From NCBI GenBank assembly GCA_904393115.1, contig CAJFMX010000009.1, positions 53,494 through 117,493 on the forward strand: a DNA stretch of 64,000 nucleotides, in the 5' to 3' direction. This stretch comes from an uncultured Clostridia bacterium (GTDB taxonomy: Bacteria > Bacillota > Clostridia > Christensenellales > UBA1750). The notes below the pieces were generated by a model that saw nothing but the letters and a program-made list of their open reading frames with translations, made no database searches and had not been told where the DNA came from. Both the position numbers and the translations under genes were made by a program. Shown piece by piece: positions 15,843-24,499 of this stretch. Positions within the stretch are counted from its first letter, which is position 1. The number at the start of each line of letters is the position of its first letter.

Positions 15843-16493
15843 ATGAAAAAATACGCGATTGTTTTGCTGGACGACTACTGGCACCCGGCGGACACCATCC
15901 TGCCCCTGCTGCCGAAGATCCTTCCGGACTCGGAGTGGAACGTGCGCGTGACGGACGACCCGAACTACATCGGCGCCGTCTCCGCCGCGCCGGACCTGCT
16001 CATGAACTTCAAGGACGGCATCGCCAACACGCAGATCCCCACGCCCAACTGGTACGCGGCCGGCGCGTGGAGTCCGTGGACGCACAAGCTCCTGGTGGAG
16101 ATGGGCGGCGCAGGCTTCATCGGCGTGCACTGCGGCCTGGCCAACATCCCGCAGGACAGCCCCATCTACACGGAGCTGCTGCGCGGGCGCTTCCTCAATC
16201 ACCCTCCCAAGTGCCCGGTGACCGTGCACATCGCCGCCCAGCACCCCGTGACCGAGGGCGTGACGGACTTCACCATCGACGACGAGCACTACCAGATGGA
16301 GGGCATGTGGGACAAGACGAACGTGCTGGCCACGACGCAGTCCCAGCACGGCGAGCAGGTCGGCGTCTGGGCGCACGAGTGCGGCAACGGCCGCGTCGTG
16401 GGCATCACGCCCGGCCACACGACCGAGGTCCTGCTCTCGGACGGCATGCTCCGCCTGCTGCGCAACGCGGTGAATTGGGCCGCCAAGCGCTGA
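15843..16493 (+). CDS. ThuA domain-containing protein
   Basis: 216-residue protein of the ThuA class I amidotransferase-like fold, known from trehalose-utilisation loci. It starts KKYAIVLLDDYWHPADTILP and contains GFIGVHCGLANIP and HPVTEGVTDFTIDDEHYQME, the ThuA hallmark. It probably acts on sugar derivatives, but the family reaction is poorly defined. ATG 15843 is preceded by GGGGGAAAA. Pairing with an FG-GAP propeller suggests a two-protein carbohydrate-processing unit; that is inference. Confidence 0.87.
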   Translation: MKKYAIVLLDDYWHPADTILPLLPKILPDSEWNVRVTDDPNYIGAVSAAPDLLMNFKDGIANTQIPTPNWYAAGAWSPWTHKLLVEMGGAGFIGVHCGLANIPQDSPIYTELLRGRFLNHPPKCPVTVHIAAQHPVTEGVTDFTIDDEHYQMEGMWDKTNVLATTQSQHGEQVGVWAHECGNGRVVGITPGHTTEVLLSDGMLRLLRNAVNWAAKR

Positions 16494-16505
16494 TCTTTCC
16501 GGGGA

Positions 16506-16557
16506 AACCCAAAAAACGCGCCCGGCGCAAAATTTGCGCCGGGCGCGTTTTTGGGTT
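16506..16557. terminator. Bidirectional terminator between thuA-like gene and cysS
   Basis: Long perfect hairpin with arms AACCCAAAAA-CGCGCCCGGCGC and the complement, so A and T runs flank the GC core on both strands and serve converging genes. Confidence 0.85.
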
Positions 16558-16565
16558 CGACGGTC

Positions 16566-17952
<1,387 letters not shown>

Positions 17953-17966
<14 letters not shown>

Positions 17967-18693
17967 ACGTCTTCTCCTTCTCCTTTGCGTTCTTGGGGCA
18001 GTCCTCGGTATCGCTCTGCGCGCAGGTGTCGCAGGTCAGGCCCTCCGCGCGGCGCGCCAGGCAGGTTTCGAGCTGCTCGATGCGGCGCTGCAGCTCCTCG
18101 ACGCGGTCCTTGACCGGGTCGGGCAGGTGGATCTGGTCCAGATCCGGCCCCGCGCAGCGGACGCTGCCCTTGCGCACGATGCGGCCGGGGTTCCCGACGA
18201 CCGTGCAGTTCGGCGGCACCTCCTTGAGCACGATGGAGCCCGCGCCCACCTTGCTGCCCTTGCCCACGGTGAACGGCCCCAGCACCTTTGCGCCCGCGCC
18301 GATGACCACGTCGTCCCCGATGGTGGGGTGGCGCTTGCCGGTGTCCTTGCCCGTGCCGCCCAGCGTCACGCCCTGGTAGAGGGTGACGTTGTCCCCGATG
18401 ACGGTCGTCTCCCCGATGACCACGCCGTCCCCGTGGTCGATGAACAGGCCCTCGCCGATGACCGCGCCGGGGTGGATCTCGATGCCGGTCTTGCGCACGG
18501 TCCGCTGGCTGACCAGGCGGGCCAGCAGCTTAAAGTTGTGCGTCCAGAGCCAGTGCGCGCGCCGGTGGCGGCGCACCGCTTTGTAGCCCGGGTAGCACAG
18601 GACCACCTCCAGCGCGCTGCGCGCCGCGGGGTCGCGCCGGAGCACGGACTCGATGTCCCGCCGCCGGCGCGCAAAATACGATGCCTTGGCCAT
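17953..18693 (-). CDS. cysE: Serine O-acetyltransferase
   Basis: 246-residue left-handed beta-helix acetyltransferase that makes O-acetylserine for cysteine synthesis. It contains [19 protein letters not shown], the hexapeptide repeats, and a GTGK loop. The C-terminal tail has Cys-rich [12 protein letters not shown], which is not part of the usual enzyme and could bind metal or sense redox state. Start at 18693 has AGAGAGG upstream; a longer reading to 18750 would enter the T-box terminator. Organised cysE-cysS, a classic Firmicutes pair. Confidence 0.95.
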
Positions 18694-18719
18694 AAGCAAC
18701 CTCTCTTCCTGCGGGAAAC

Positions 18720-18975
18720 CAAAACGAGCGCCCCTTTGCCGTCTGTGCAAAGAGGCGCCCGATCCAAGCGCGGTTCCACTCTTCTTTTCACGGGAGAGAT
18801 CGCTCCCTCCGATGACTTTTCCACTTTAACGCAGTGCCTACGTCCCGCCTACTTCGCTTCGGCGGAAGGGCTCCCGAGCGCACTTCCCTGCGTTCCCTGC
18901 CGGGCGGGCTTGCAGCCCATGACCCACCCTCTCTTGTGCCGGGTGCGCGCAGCTACTCTGCTCGTTCTTCACCTA
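18720..18975 (-). promoter_or_regulatory. T-box riboswitch, cysteine specific, upstream of cysE-cysS
   Basis: tRNA-sensing leader. The antiterminator bulge TGGAACCGCG is at 18769-18778; its TGGA is complementary to a UCCA tRNA end, the discriminator U expected of tRNA-Cys. Stem I contains GAAG followed by TGC at 18880-18882, the cysteine specifier. The terminator hairpin (GGGCGCC...GGCGC then GTTTT) lies at about 18720-18764. Uncharged tRNA-Cys would allow read-through. Two independent features (specifier and discriminator) agree on cysteine. Confidence 0.92.
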
Positions 18976-19557
18976 TGCTCTATTCTATGCGCCTCCCCGG
19001 CGTTTGTCAACCCCCGAAGGCCCGCAAAGAGCAGCGCCGCCGGCAGCGCCTGCGCGCTCTGCAGGCAGGTCTTGGCAAAGAAGAGCACCGTGCCCGGCCG
19101 CAGGCCGGCGTATGTCGCGCCCACGTGCGCTGCAAACAGCACGGCTCCGGCCAGGACCAGCCCCAGTCCCAACGCGCGCGGGGGCTTGCGGTTGACAAAC
19201 GGCGCCGCCAGCGCGCCATAGAGCTGCGGAACCCAGAGCAGCGCCGTGAACGCCGCCTGCGATCCCTCGGCCGTCGGGCGCAGCGCCAGCTGGAGCGCCT
19301 GCGCCTGCGCAGCCAACAGCAGCATGGCGGCAAAGCCCACGGCCTGCGCGCCATCCAGGCCCCAGCCCTTGCCGCGCAAGAGGGCCATTCCCCCCAGGCC
19401 CGCGCACAACAACAGAAGCAGCGCGCCCAGAGAGGAGACAAGCGCCGCTCCAGTGCGCCAGCGCGCACCAGATTCCTGCCGCAAGCGCCGGAAGGAAGTA
19501 GGTCAGCGCGCCATGCTCCGCCTCCGCAAGGCCCAGCAGAAGGGGGTTCCGTCTCAA
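18969..19557 (-). pseudogene. Frameshifted hypothetical membrane protein
   Basis: Two overlapping frames together read as a small membrane protein. The first, from a TTG at 19557, gives RRNPLLLGLAEAEHGALTYF and a helix ending near LAHWSGA; the second continues from about 19470 as ALVSSLGALLLLLCAGLGG and further hydrophobic helices to the stop at 18969. One extra base near 19450-19470 accounts for the break. No ribosome site or own promoter is visible, and its tail contains the T-box promoter. A caller would list only the 18969-19484 part. Family not recognised. Confidence 0.45.
18982..19010 (-). promoter_or_regulatory. Promoter of the cysteine T-box operon
   Basis: Perfect TTGACA (19005-19010), 17 bases, TAGAAT (18982-18987). 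It lies inside the 3' end of the disrupted membrane-protein gene. Confidence 0.82.
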
Positions 19558-19600
19558 AACCCGCAAAGGGGGACGCGGACATGCCGCAATCCCCCTTTGC
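19556..19600 (-). terminator. Terminator after nucleoside phosphorylase
   Basis: Arms GCAAAGGGGGA and TCCCCCTTTGC (19590-19600 and 19563-19573) with an inner GCGG/CCGC stem, then GGGTTTTG on the minus strand. It explains the AAGGGGG that otherwise mimics a ribosome site for an ATG at 19582. Confidence 0.7.
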
Positions 19601-19614
19601 AAACGGAATGGTTG

Positions 19615-20379
19615 TCATTTCCCGGCGACGAATTCCGCCAGCGCCAGCGCGATCTCGAAGTGTCCGGGGTCGTGCTGCGTGTGCTTCACCTGGCCGGCGG
19701 CCAGGCGCGCGTCCCACTTGGGCGCGTCGAGCAGGTCGCCGCTGGTGAAGAAGGCGTAGAGCTGCAGCCCGCGGAAGGCGCACATCGCCTGCACGCCGGC
19801 GCACTCCATCTCCACGCTGATGCAGCCCTCGGCCTTGCGCGCGGCGAAATTGCCCTCCGTCTCGCGGAAGATGGCGTCCGTGGTCCAGGTCTTGCCCAGC
19901 GCGTAGGGCAGGCCGCTTTCCTCGCAGAAGGCCGCGACCGCGCGGGCGCCCGGCAGGTCGATGTAGTCCGCGGCGGGCGCGTAGTGGTAGGAGGTGCCCT
20001 CGTCGCGGTAGGCGGCGGTGGGGACCATCACCTTGCCGCGGGCGATCTCCTTGTCGAGGCAGCCCGCGCCGCCGAAGAGCACGTACTTCTCCGTTTGGAA
20101 CACGGCGCGCGTCTCCTCGATCATGGCCGTGCACGCGGGCGCGCCGATGTAGCTCAGGAAGAAGGCGAACCGCTTCCCCGCCCGGTCGAGGCAGTAGATG
20201 GGCGTGTCCCCGCAGGCGGAGCGACTCCAGCCGATCTGCCGGCAAGGGTAGGCCGCAAGGACATAGTCCGCGATCTTCCAGGAAAAGGTGAGGATGCACG
20301 CGTCCACCGGCAACGCGTCCGGGGACGGGGCCGGGTTGATCTTGGCGGGGGTCCGGGGGTCAAAGCTGTCTGTGAGCAT
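19615..20379 (-). CDS. Nucleoside phosphorylase (uridine phosphorylase-like)
   Basis: 254-residue cytoplasmic enzyme of the PNP/UDP phosphorylase superfamily, which releases a base and sugar 1-phosphate from nucleosides. It shows the phosphate-site region FFLSYIGAPACTAMIEE, the FGGAGCLD turn and the substrate-specific SVEMECAGVQAMC motif near residues 185-197. AAGGAGG precedes the ATG at 20379. It follows the acyl-CoA synthetase by 42 bases and probably shares its T-box-controlled transcript. Base preference cannot be read with certainty. Confidence 0.87.
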   Translation of the reverse strand: MLTDSFDPRTPAKINPAPSPDALPVDACILTFSWKIADYVLAAYPCRQIGWSRSACGDTPIYCLDRAGKRFAFFLSYIGAPACTAMIEETRAVFQTEKYVLFGGAGCLDKEIARGKVMVPTAAYRDEGTSYHYAPAADYIDLPGARAVAAFCEESGLPYALGKTWTTDAIFRETEGNFAARKAEGCISVEMECAGVQAMCAFRGLQLYAFFTSGDLLDAPKWDARLAAGQVKHTQHDPGHFEIALALAEFVAGK

Positions 20380-20421
20380 GGTGCAGCGCCTCCTTTTCTC
20401 TCGATGTGCGAAGCTGTGGGC

Positions 20422-22122
20422 TTACTTGGGCTTGTCGGCCTGGTGCTTGGCCATGTCGTTCTGGCGGATCTCGACGCGGCGGATCTTGCCGGAGATGGTC
20501 TTGGGCAGCTCGTCCACGTATTCGATGATGCGCGGGTACTTATACGGCGCGGTGACGCGCTTGACGTGGTTCTGCAGCTCGCGCGTCAGCTCCGGGCTGC
20601 CCTCGTAGCCGCGGGCCAGCACGATCGTCGCCTTGACCACGAAGCCGCGCACCGGGTCCGGAACGCCCGTGACCGCGCACTCCAGGACGGAGGGATGCTC
20701 CATCAGCGCGCTCTCGACCTCAAAGGGCCCGATGCGGTAGCCGGAGGACTTGATGACGTCGTCCACGCGGCCCACGTACCACAGGAAGCCGAGCTCGTCC
20801 TTGTAGGCCGTGTCGCCCGTGTGATAGAGGTCGTCGTGCCAAGCCTTGCGCGTCAGCTCCTCGTCGCGGAAGTAGCCGCCGAACAGGCCGAAGGGCTTGC
20901 CGCCGTCCGTGCGCACGCAGATCTCGCCCGTGACGCCGGCGGGGACCTCCTCGTCGTTGGCGTCGCAGATGACCAGGCGCCAGCCCGGCGCGGGCAGGCC
21001 CATGGAGCCCAGGCGCGGCTGCATCCAGGGATAGGCGGTCAGGCAGCAGAGCGTCGTCTCGGTCTGGCCGAAACCCTCGAAGATCTTGAGGCCCGTCTTC
21101 TTCAGCCACTGGTTGTAGACCTCGGGGTTGAGGGCCTCGCCGGCGGTGGTGCAGTGCTTCAGGGCGCTCAGGTCGTACTGGCTCAGGTCCTCCTTGATCA
21201 TGTAGCGGTACATGGTCGGCGGCGCGCAGAAGGTGGTGACGCGGTATTTCTCCATCATGTGGAGGATCTCCGGCGCGTGGAAGCGGTCGAAGTCGTAGGT
21301 GAACACCGCGCTGCCGCCCAGCCACTGGCCGTAGATCTTGCCCCAGAGGGCCTTGCCCCAGCCCGTGTCGGAGATGGTGAAGTGCAGGCCGCCGTCCTCC
21401 ACGCGGTGCCAGAAGCAGCCGGTTAGGATGTGGCCCAGGGGATAGGTGAAGTCGTGCCAGACCATCTTGGGATAGCCGGTGGTGCCGGAGGTGAAGAACA
21501 TGAGCATCGGGTCGGAGGACTTGTTCGCCTTCTCCCCGGTGGGCCGGGCGAACTCCTCGCTCTGCTGGGCGACGAGGGCGTCATAGTCCATCCACGTTTC
21601 GCCCGCCTGCTTGTGCTTGGTCACGGCGTAGAACTGCACGGTGGGGCACTCGGGCATCGCCTCGGCGACGTGGTCGGTGGCGTCGCCGTCGCCGGTGATG
21701 ATCATCATCTTGACGGTGGCGGCGTTGGCGCGGTAGACGTAGTCCTTGGCGGTGAGCAGGTGGGTGGCCGGGATGGCGATGGCGCCGATGCGGTGCAGCG
21801 CCAGCAGCGTATACCAGAACTGGTAGCCGCGCTTGAGCACGAGCATCACGCAGTCGCCCTTGCCCACGCCCAGGCTCGTCAGCAGGTTGGCCGCCTGGTT
21901 GGAGAGGCGGCGCAGGTCCTCAAAGGTGAAGCGGCGCTCCACGCCCTCGTTGCTGACCCAGAGCATGGCGAGCTTGTCCGGCGTCTGGCGGGCGATCTCG
22001 TCCACCACGTCGTAGCTGTAGTTGAAGTCGTCGCCGACGGTGACCTTGTAGTTCTTCTGCAAATCCTCCAGGGTCGCAAAGTCGTCGCGGCTGCGGCCCA
22101 CGTATTTTTCATAAAGCGGCAT
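20422..22122 (-). CDS. AMP-dependent acyl-CoA synthetase
   Basis: 566-residue adenylate-forming enzyme that activates a carboxylic acid to acyl-AMP and then acyl-CoA. The P-loop FFTSGTTGYPKMV, the A5 motif GFGQTETT, the hinge DVIKSSGYRIGPFEVE and catalytic Lys in PKTISGKIRR are all present. It resembles acetyl/medium-chain and branched-chain acyl-CoA synthetases (COG0365). ATG 22122 has AAAGGAG upstream. It follows an XRE-cupin regulator and an isoleucine-type T-box, so a 2-methylbutyrate-like branched acid is a reasonable substrate guess; that is inference. Confidence 0.92.
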   Translation of the reverse strand: MPLYEKYVGRSRDDFATLEDLQKNYKVTVGDDFNYSYDVVDEIARQTPDKLAMLWVSNEGVERRFTFEDLRRLSNQAANLLTSLGVGKGDCVMLVLKRGYQFWYTLLALHRIGAIAIPATHLLTAKDYVYRANAATVKMMIITGDGDATDHVAEAMPECPTVQFYAVTKHKQAGETWMDYDALVAQQSEEFARPTGEKANKSSDPMLMFFTSGTTGYPKMVWHDFTYPLGHILTGCFWHRVEDGGLHFTISDTGWGKALWGKIYGQWLGGSAVFTYDFDRFHAPEILHMMEKYRVTTFCAPPTMYRYMIKEDLSQYDLSALKHCTTAGEALNPEVYNQWLKKTGLKIFEGFGQTETTLCCLTAYPWMQPRLGSMGLPAPGWRLVICDANDEEVPAGVTGEICVRTDGGKPFGLFGGYFRDEELTRKAWHDDLYHTGDTAYKDELGFLWYVGRVDDVIKSSGYRIGPFEVESALMEHPSVLECAVTGVPDPVRGFVVKATIVLARGYEGSPELTRELQNHVKRVTAPYKYPRIIEYVDELPKTISGKIRRVEIRQNDMAKHQADKPK

Positions 22123-22178
22123 GGCTCTTTTACTCCTTTGTCTCCATCTTCCCTGTAAACTGCGGGGGGGAAATTCTC

Positions 22179-22748
22179 TTACCGGTTGGGCTCGCCCATG
22201 ACCACGGCGAGGAACTGCACGCGCTCGCCGTTCAGGGCGCGCATGGCGTGCGGGATGCCGGAATTGAAGTAGACGCTGTCGCCGGCGTTGAGCACGGTCG
22301 TGGAGGACCCGAGGTAGAACTCCATGCTGCCCTCGATGACGAAGTTCAGCTCCTGGCCCTCGTGCTCGTGCAGCACGGGGATCTCCTCCTCGGGCTTGGG
22401 CTCGACGGTGACGACGAAGGGCTCGACCTTCTTGTTGCGGAAGGTGTAGGCAATGTGCTGGTAGTCGTAGGCCTCGCGGCGGTTGATCTTGAAGCCCTTG
22501 CCCTTGCGCACCACGCACATGTTGGAGAGCTTGGGCGAATCCCCGCTCATCAGGTCCACCACGTCCACGCCCAGGCGGTTTGCCGCGTTGTAAATGAACG
22601 AGAAGGAGAAGTCCTTTTCCCCCCGCTCATAGGCGCGGTATTCCTCCAGGTTCACGCCGCAGACCTCGGCCAGCTCCTCCTCGCTGACGTCCATGATCTG
22701 GCGCAGGGTCTTGAGCCGAATCGCAATTTCCTTGAGTTGTTCCGTCAT
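22179..22748 (-). CDS. XRE-family regulator with C-terminal cupin domain
   Basis: 189 residues: helix-turn-helix at about 5-60 (LRQIMDVSEEELAEVCGVNLEEYRAYERG), then a cupin barrel with HEHEGQELNFVIEGSMEFYLG and SVYFNSGIPHAMRAL, which binds small ligands, often via metal. In many anaerobes such regulators sit beside acyl-CoA synthetases, as here, 56 bases upstream. ATG 22748 has AAGGAGG; a longer frame to 22910 runs back into the T-box terminator. The product likely tunes the same operon. Confidence 0.93.
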   Translation of the reverse strand: MTEQLKEIAIRLKTLRQIMDVSEEELAEVCGVNLEEYRAYERGEKDFSFSFIYNAANRLGVDVVDLMSGDSPKLSNMCVVRKGKGFKINRREAYDYQHIAYTFRNKKVEPFVVTVEPKPEEEIPVLHEHEGQELNFVIEGSMEFYLGSSTTVLNAGDSVYFNSGIPHAMRALNGERVQFLAVVMGEPNR

Positions 22749-22811
22749 TTCACATGCCTCCTTCGTTGTTTCTGCCTTCTCGAATTCGATGGAGCAAAGA
22801 GCCGCCGGCAA

Positions 22812-23102
22812 AACAAAAAGCCCCGTCCCAAGTTTGGGACGGGGCGCTTTTTTTACGCCACGCGATACCACCCAAGTTTGACATCGCCCACTCCGGCGAA
22901 GTCCACTCATGGAGACTCCATCAAGCCTCCTGCCTGTAACGGGGCAGACCCGTATGCACCTACTCGGAATCCCTTTCTGCGCATCTGCTCAAGAGTGATC
23001 TCCACAAGAACCCGACGCCGGTTTCCACCAACCACCGGCTCTCTTTGCACGCGATTCCTGCTTCCTCTCTATCGTCGCATTTGGAAGGTCGCTTATTCGA
23101 TT
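22812..23102 (-). promoter_or_regulatory. T-box riboswitch, specifier reads isoleucine, upstream of XRE-cupin/acyl-CoA synthetase
   Basis: The T-box core GGGTGGTATCGCG ends at 22861; TGGT fits tRNAs with discriminator A, including tRNA-Ile. The probable specifier is ATC at 22997-22999, placed as in the cysteine T-box here: codon, purine, CTC, then a GAG (ATC-A-CTC versus TGC-G-CTC). The terminator is the perfect hairpin GCCCCGTCCCAA/TTGGGACGGGGC (22820-22845) followed by TTTTTG. The leader fills the 22749-23156 gap, which holds no gene. T-box identity is firm; the amino acid is likely. Confidence 0.85.
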
Positions 23103-23108
23103 GCTTGC

Positions 23109-23137
23109 ATTATAGACCCATTTTCCCCGTCTGTCAA
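23109..23137 (-). promoter_or_regulatory. Promoter of the second T-box operon
   Basis: Perfect consensus: TTGACA (23132-23137), 17 bases, TATAAT (23109-23114). Strong constitutive initiation with control left to the T-box. Confidence 0.88.
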
Positions 23138-23156
23138 CCACAAATTCTGCGCATCG

Positions 23157-24221
23157 TCACAGGTCCGCCGAGCGCGCGGCGCGGTCCGGCAGCTCCGGGA
23201 AGGCGGGCGAGGGCAGCGTCTGGTACCAATAGGCCGTGGAGCAGTAGTCGTCGCTGCGCTCGTAGTAGCAGGTTTCGGCGTCCTCCTTTTCGCCCCAGGC
23301 GCTGTAGATGTCCGCATCCTTGCCAAAGGCCGCCTTGGCCGCCGTGCGCGAGCCGCAGCCGATCTGCTGCACGGTCAGCCGCAGCTCCTTGGCAAAGTAG
23401 ATGGGGTCCCGGCCGTGGAAGCGATAGATGGCGTAGCGGCCCCTTTCGTCGTCGCACAGGGGGCAGCCGGCCTGCGGCGTGCACCGTTCGGTCATGCCCC
23501 AGGCAAAGCCGATGTAGTCCTCCGTGCCCGTGCCGCAGATGGTGGGGTAGTCCTTGTCGCCGTCGAGGTAGAACTTCATCTCCCCTTCGCCCCACCAGCT
23601 CTCGGTGTAGAGGGAGCGCACGCCCAGCACCGTGCCCAGGTACACGCCCCGGCCGCTCGTGCGGAGGATTTCGTAGTCCTCGTGCATGGGGCAGGGGTTC
23701 TGCCGGCGGAACTGCGCGTGGAAATAGCAGGCGTTCTCCGGGATGGCGTCGCCCAGGGTGTAGTCCACCTGGTAGAACAGGTGCCGGATGTCGCAGCCCG
23801 CGTCGTTTTCCACGGTGATGCGCGCGCCCGTGCGGAAGGGCATGGGAATCCAGCAGTTGTACGCCGTGCCGCCGTTGACCTGCACGTACTCGCTCTGCAG
23901 GTCGCGCGCCGCGCCGTGCGGCAGGCCGAAGAAGTCGCCCAGCGGGACCTCGACGCTGGGCTGCGCCTGGCCGTCCCAGTACATGCGCAGGATGAGGTTG
24001 CGCAGGATCCTGGGATCTCCGGGCGGGAAGGTGCACCAGATGTGGCGCACCATGCCGGAGCCCTGCGCGTCCAGGAGTGTATAGGTCTTTCCCGCGCGCA
24101 TGGGCGAGATGGACGGGCAGCCCTTGCGGCCGCCGCGCGCCATGCCGCCCTGGCCCTTTTCGCCGCGCTGGTTTTCGCCGTTGGCGGCGCGGGACTGTAG
24201 GTCTTTGTACTCGTAGAGCAT
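23157..24221 (-). CDS. DUF2961 / glycoside hydrolase family 172 protein
   Basis: 354-residue enzyme of the DUF2961 fold (GH172), whose characterised members act on fructofuranose- or arabinofuranose-containing glycans. Recognisable segments are GMVRHIWCTFP, LRNLILRMYWDGQAQPSVEVPLGDFFG, YTESWWGEGEMKFYLDGD and CGTGTEDYIGFAWG with acidic residues likely catalytic. No signal peptide, so it acts on imported oligosaccharides. ATG 24221 has GGAGG upstream. It ends an operon with the zinc-ribbon and GH27 genes. Confidence 0.87.
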   Translation of the reverse strand: MLYEYKDLQSRAANGENQRGEKGQGGMARGGRKGCPSISPMRAGKTYTLLDAQGSGMVRHIWCTFPPGDPRILRNLILRMYWDGQAQPSVEVPLGDFFGLPHGAARDLQSEYVQVNGGTAYNCWIPMPFRTGARITVENDAGCDIRHLFYQVDYTLGDAIPENACYFHAQFRRQNPCPMHEDYEILRTSGRGVYLGTVLGVRSLYTESWWGEGEMKFYLDGDKDYPTICGTGTEDYIGFAWGMTERCTPQAGCPLCDDERGRYAIYRFHGRDPIYFAKELRLTVQQIGCGSRTAAKAAFGKDADIYSAWGEKEDAETCYYERSDDYCSTAYWYQTLPSPAFPELPDRAARSADL

Positions 24222-24262
24222 ATTTGCACCTCCGTTTTTTCTTTGTTGGGATTTGTTCCGCG

Positions 24263-24481
24263 TTACAGGGTCTCTTCGCAGTCGATGACGACCTTTCTGC
24301 AGGAGCGGCAGATCCAGGCCGGGGCGATGGGGCTGGTCCAGTTGTGCTGCGTCAGCTCCACGTCCCCGTTCTGTTCATCCGGCCAGAACAGGAACCGCCG
24401 CCGCTTTGTCGTAAAGAACGCCGTGCGGCCGCTCTGCAAAAAGCCGTGCTCCATCTCCCTGCCGCAGAATGGGCATTGCAT
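24263..24481 (-). CDS. Small zinc-ribbon protein (DUF6487-like)
   Basis: 72 residues starting MQCPFCGREMEHGFLQSGR with a second CRSC pair near residues 58-61, giving a four-Cys zinc ribbon. It resembles the DUF6487/PF20097 proteins found singly in Clostridia. AAAGGAGG precedes the ATG. It lies between two glycosidase genes with gaps of 18 and 41 bases, so is co-transcribed, but a link to glycan breakdown is not established. Confidence 0.8.
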   Translation of the reverse strand: MQCPFCGREMEHGFLQSGRTAFFTTKRRRFLFWPDEQNGDVELTQHNWTSPIAPAWICRSCRKVVIDCEETL

Positions 24482-24499
24482 CGGGTTTTCCTCCTTTCT

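Noticed and set aside
19555..19582. ATG at 19582 with AAGGGGG in front as start of a new gene
   Set aside because: The AAGGGGG is one arm of the nucleoside phosphorylase terminator, and the frame does not continue as a plausible protein.
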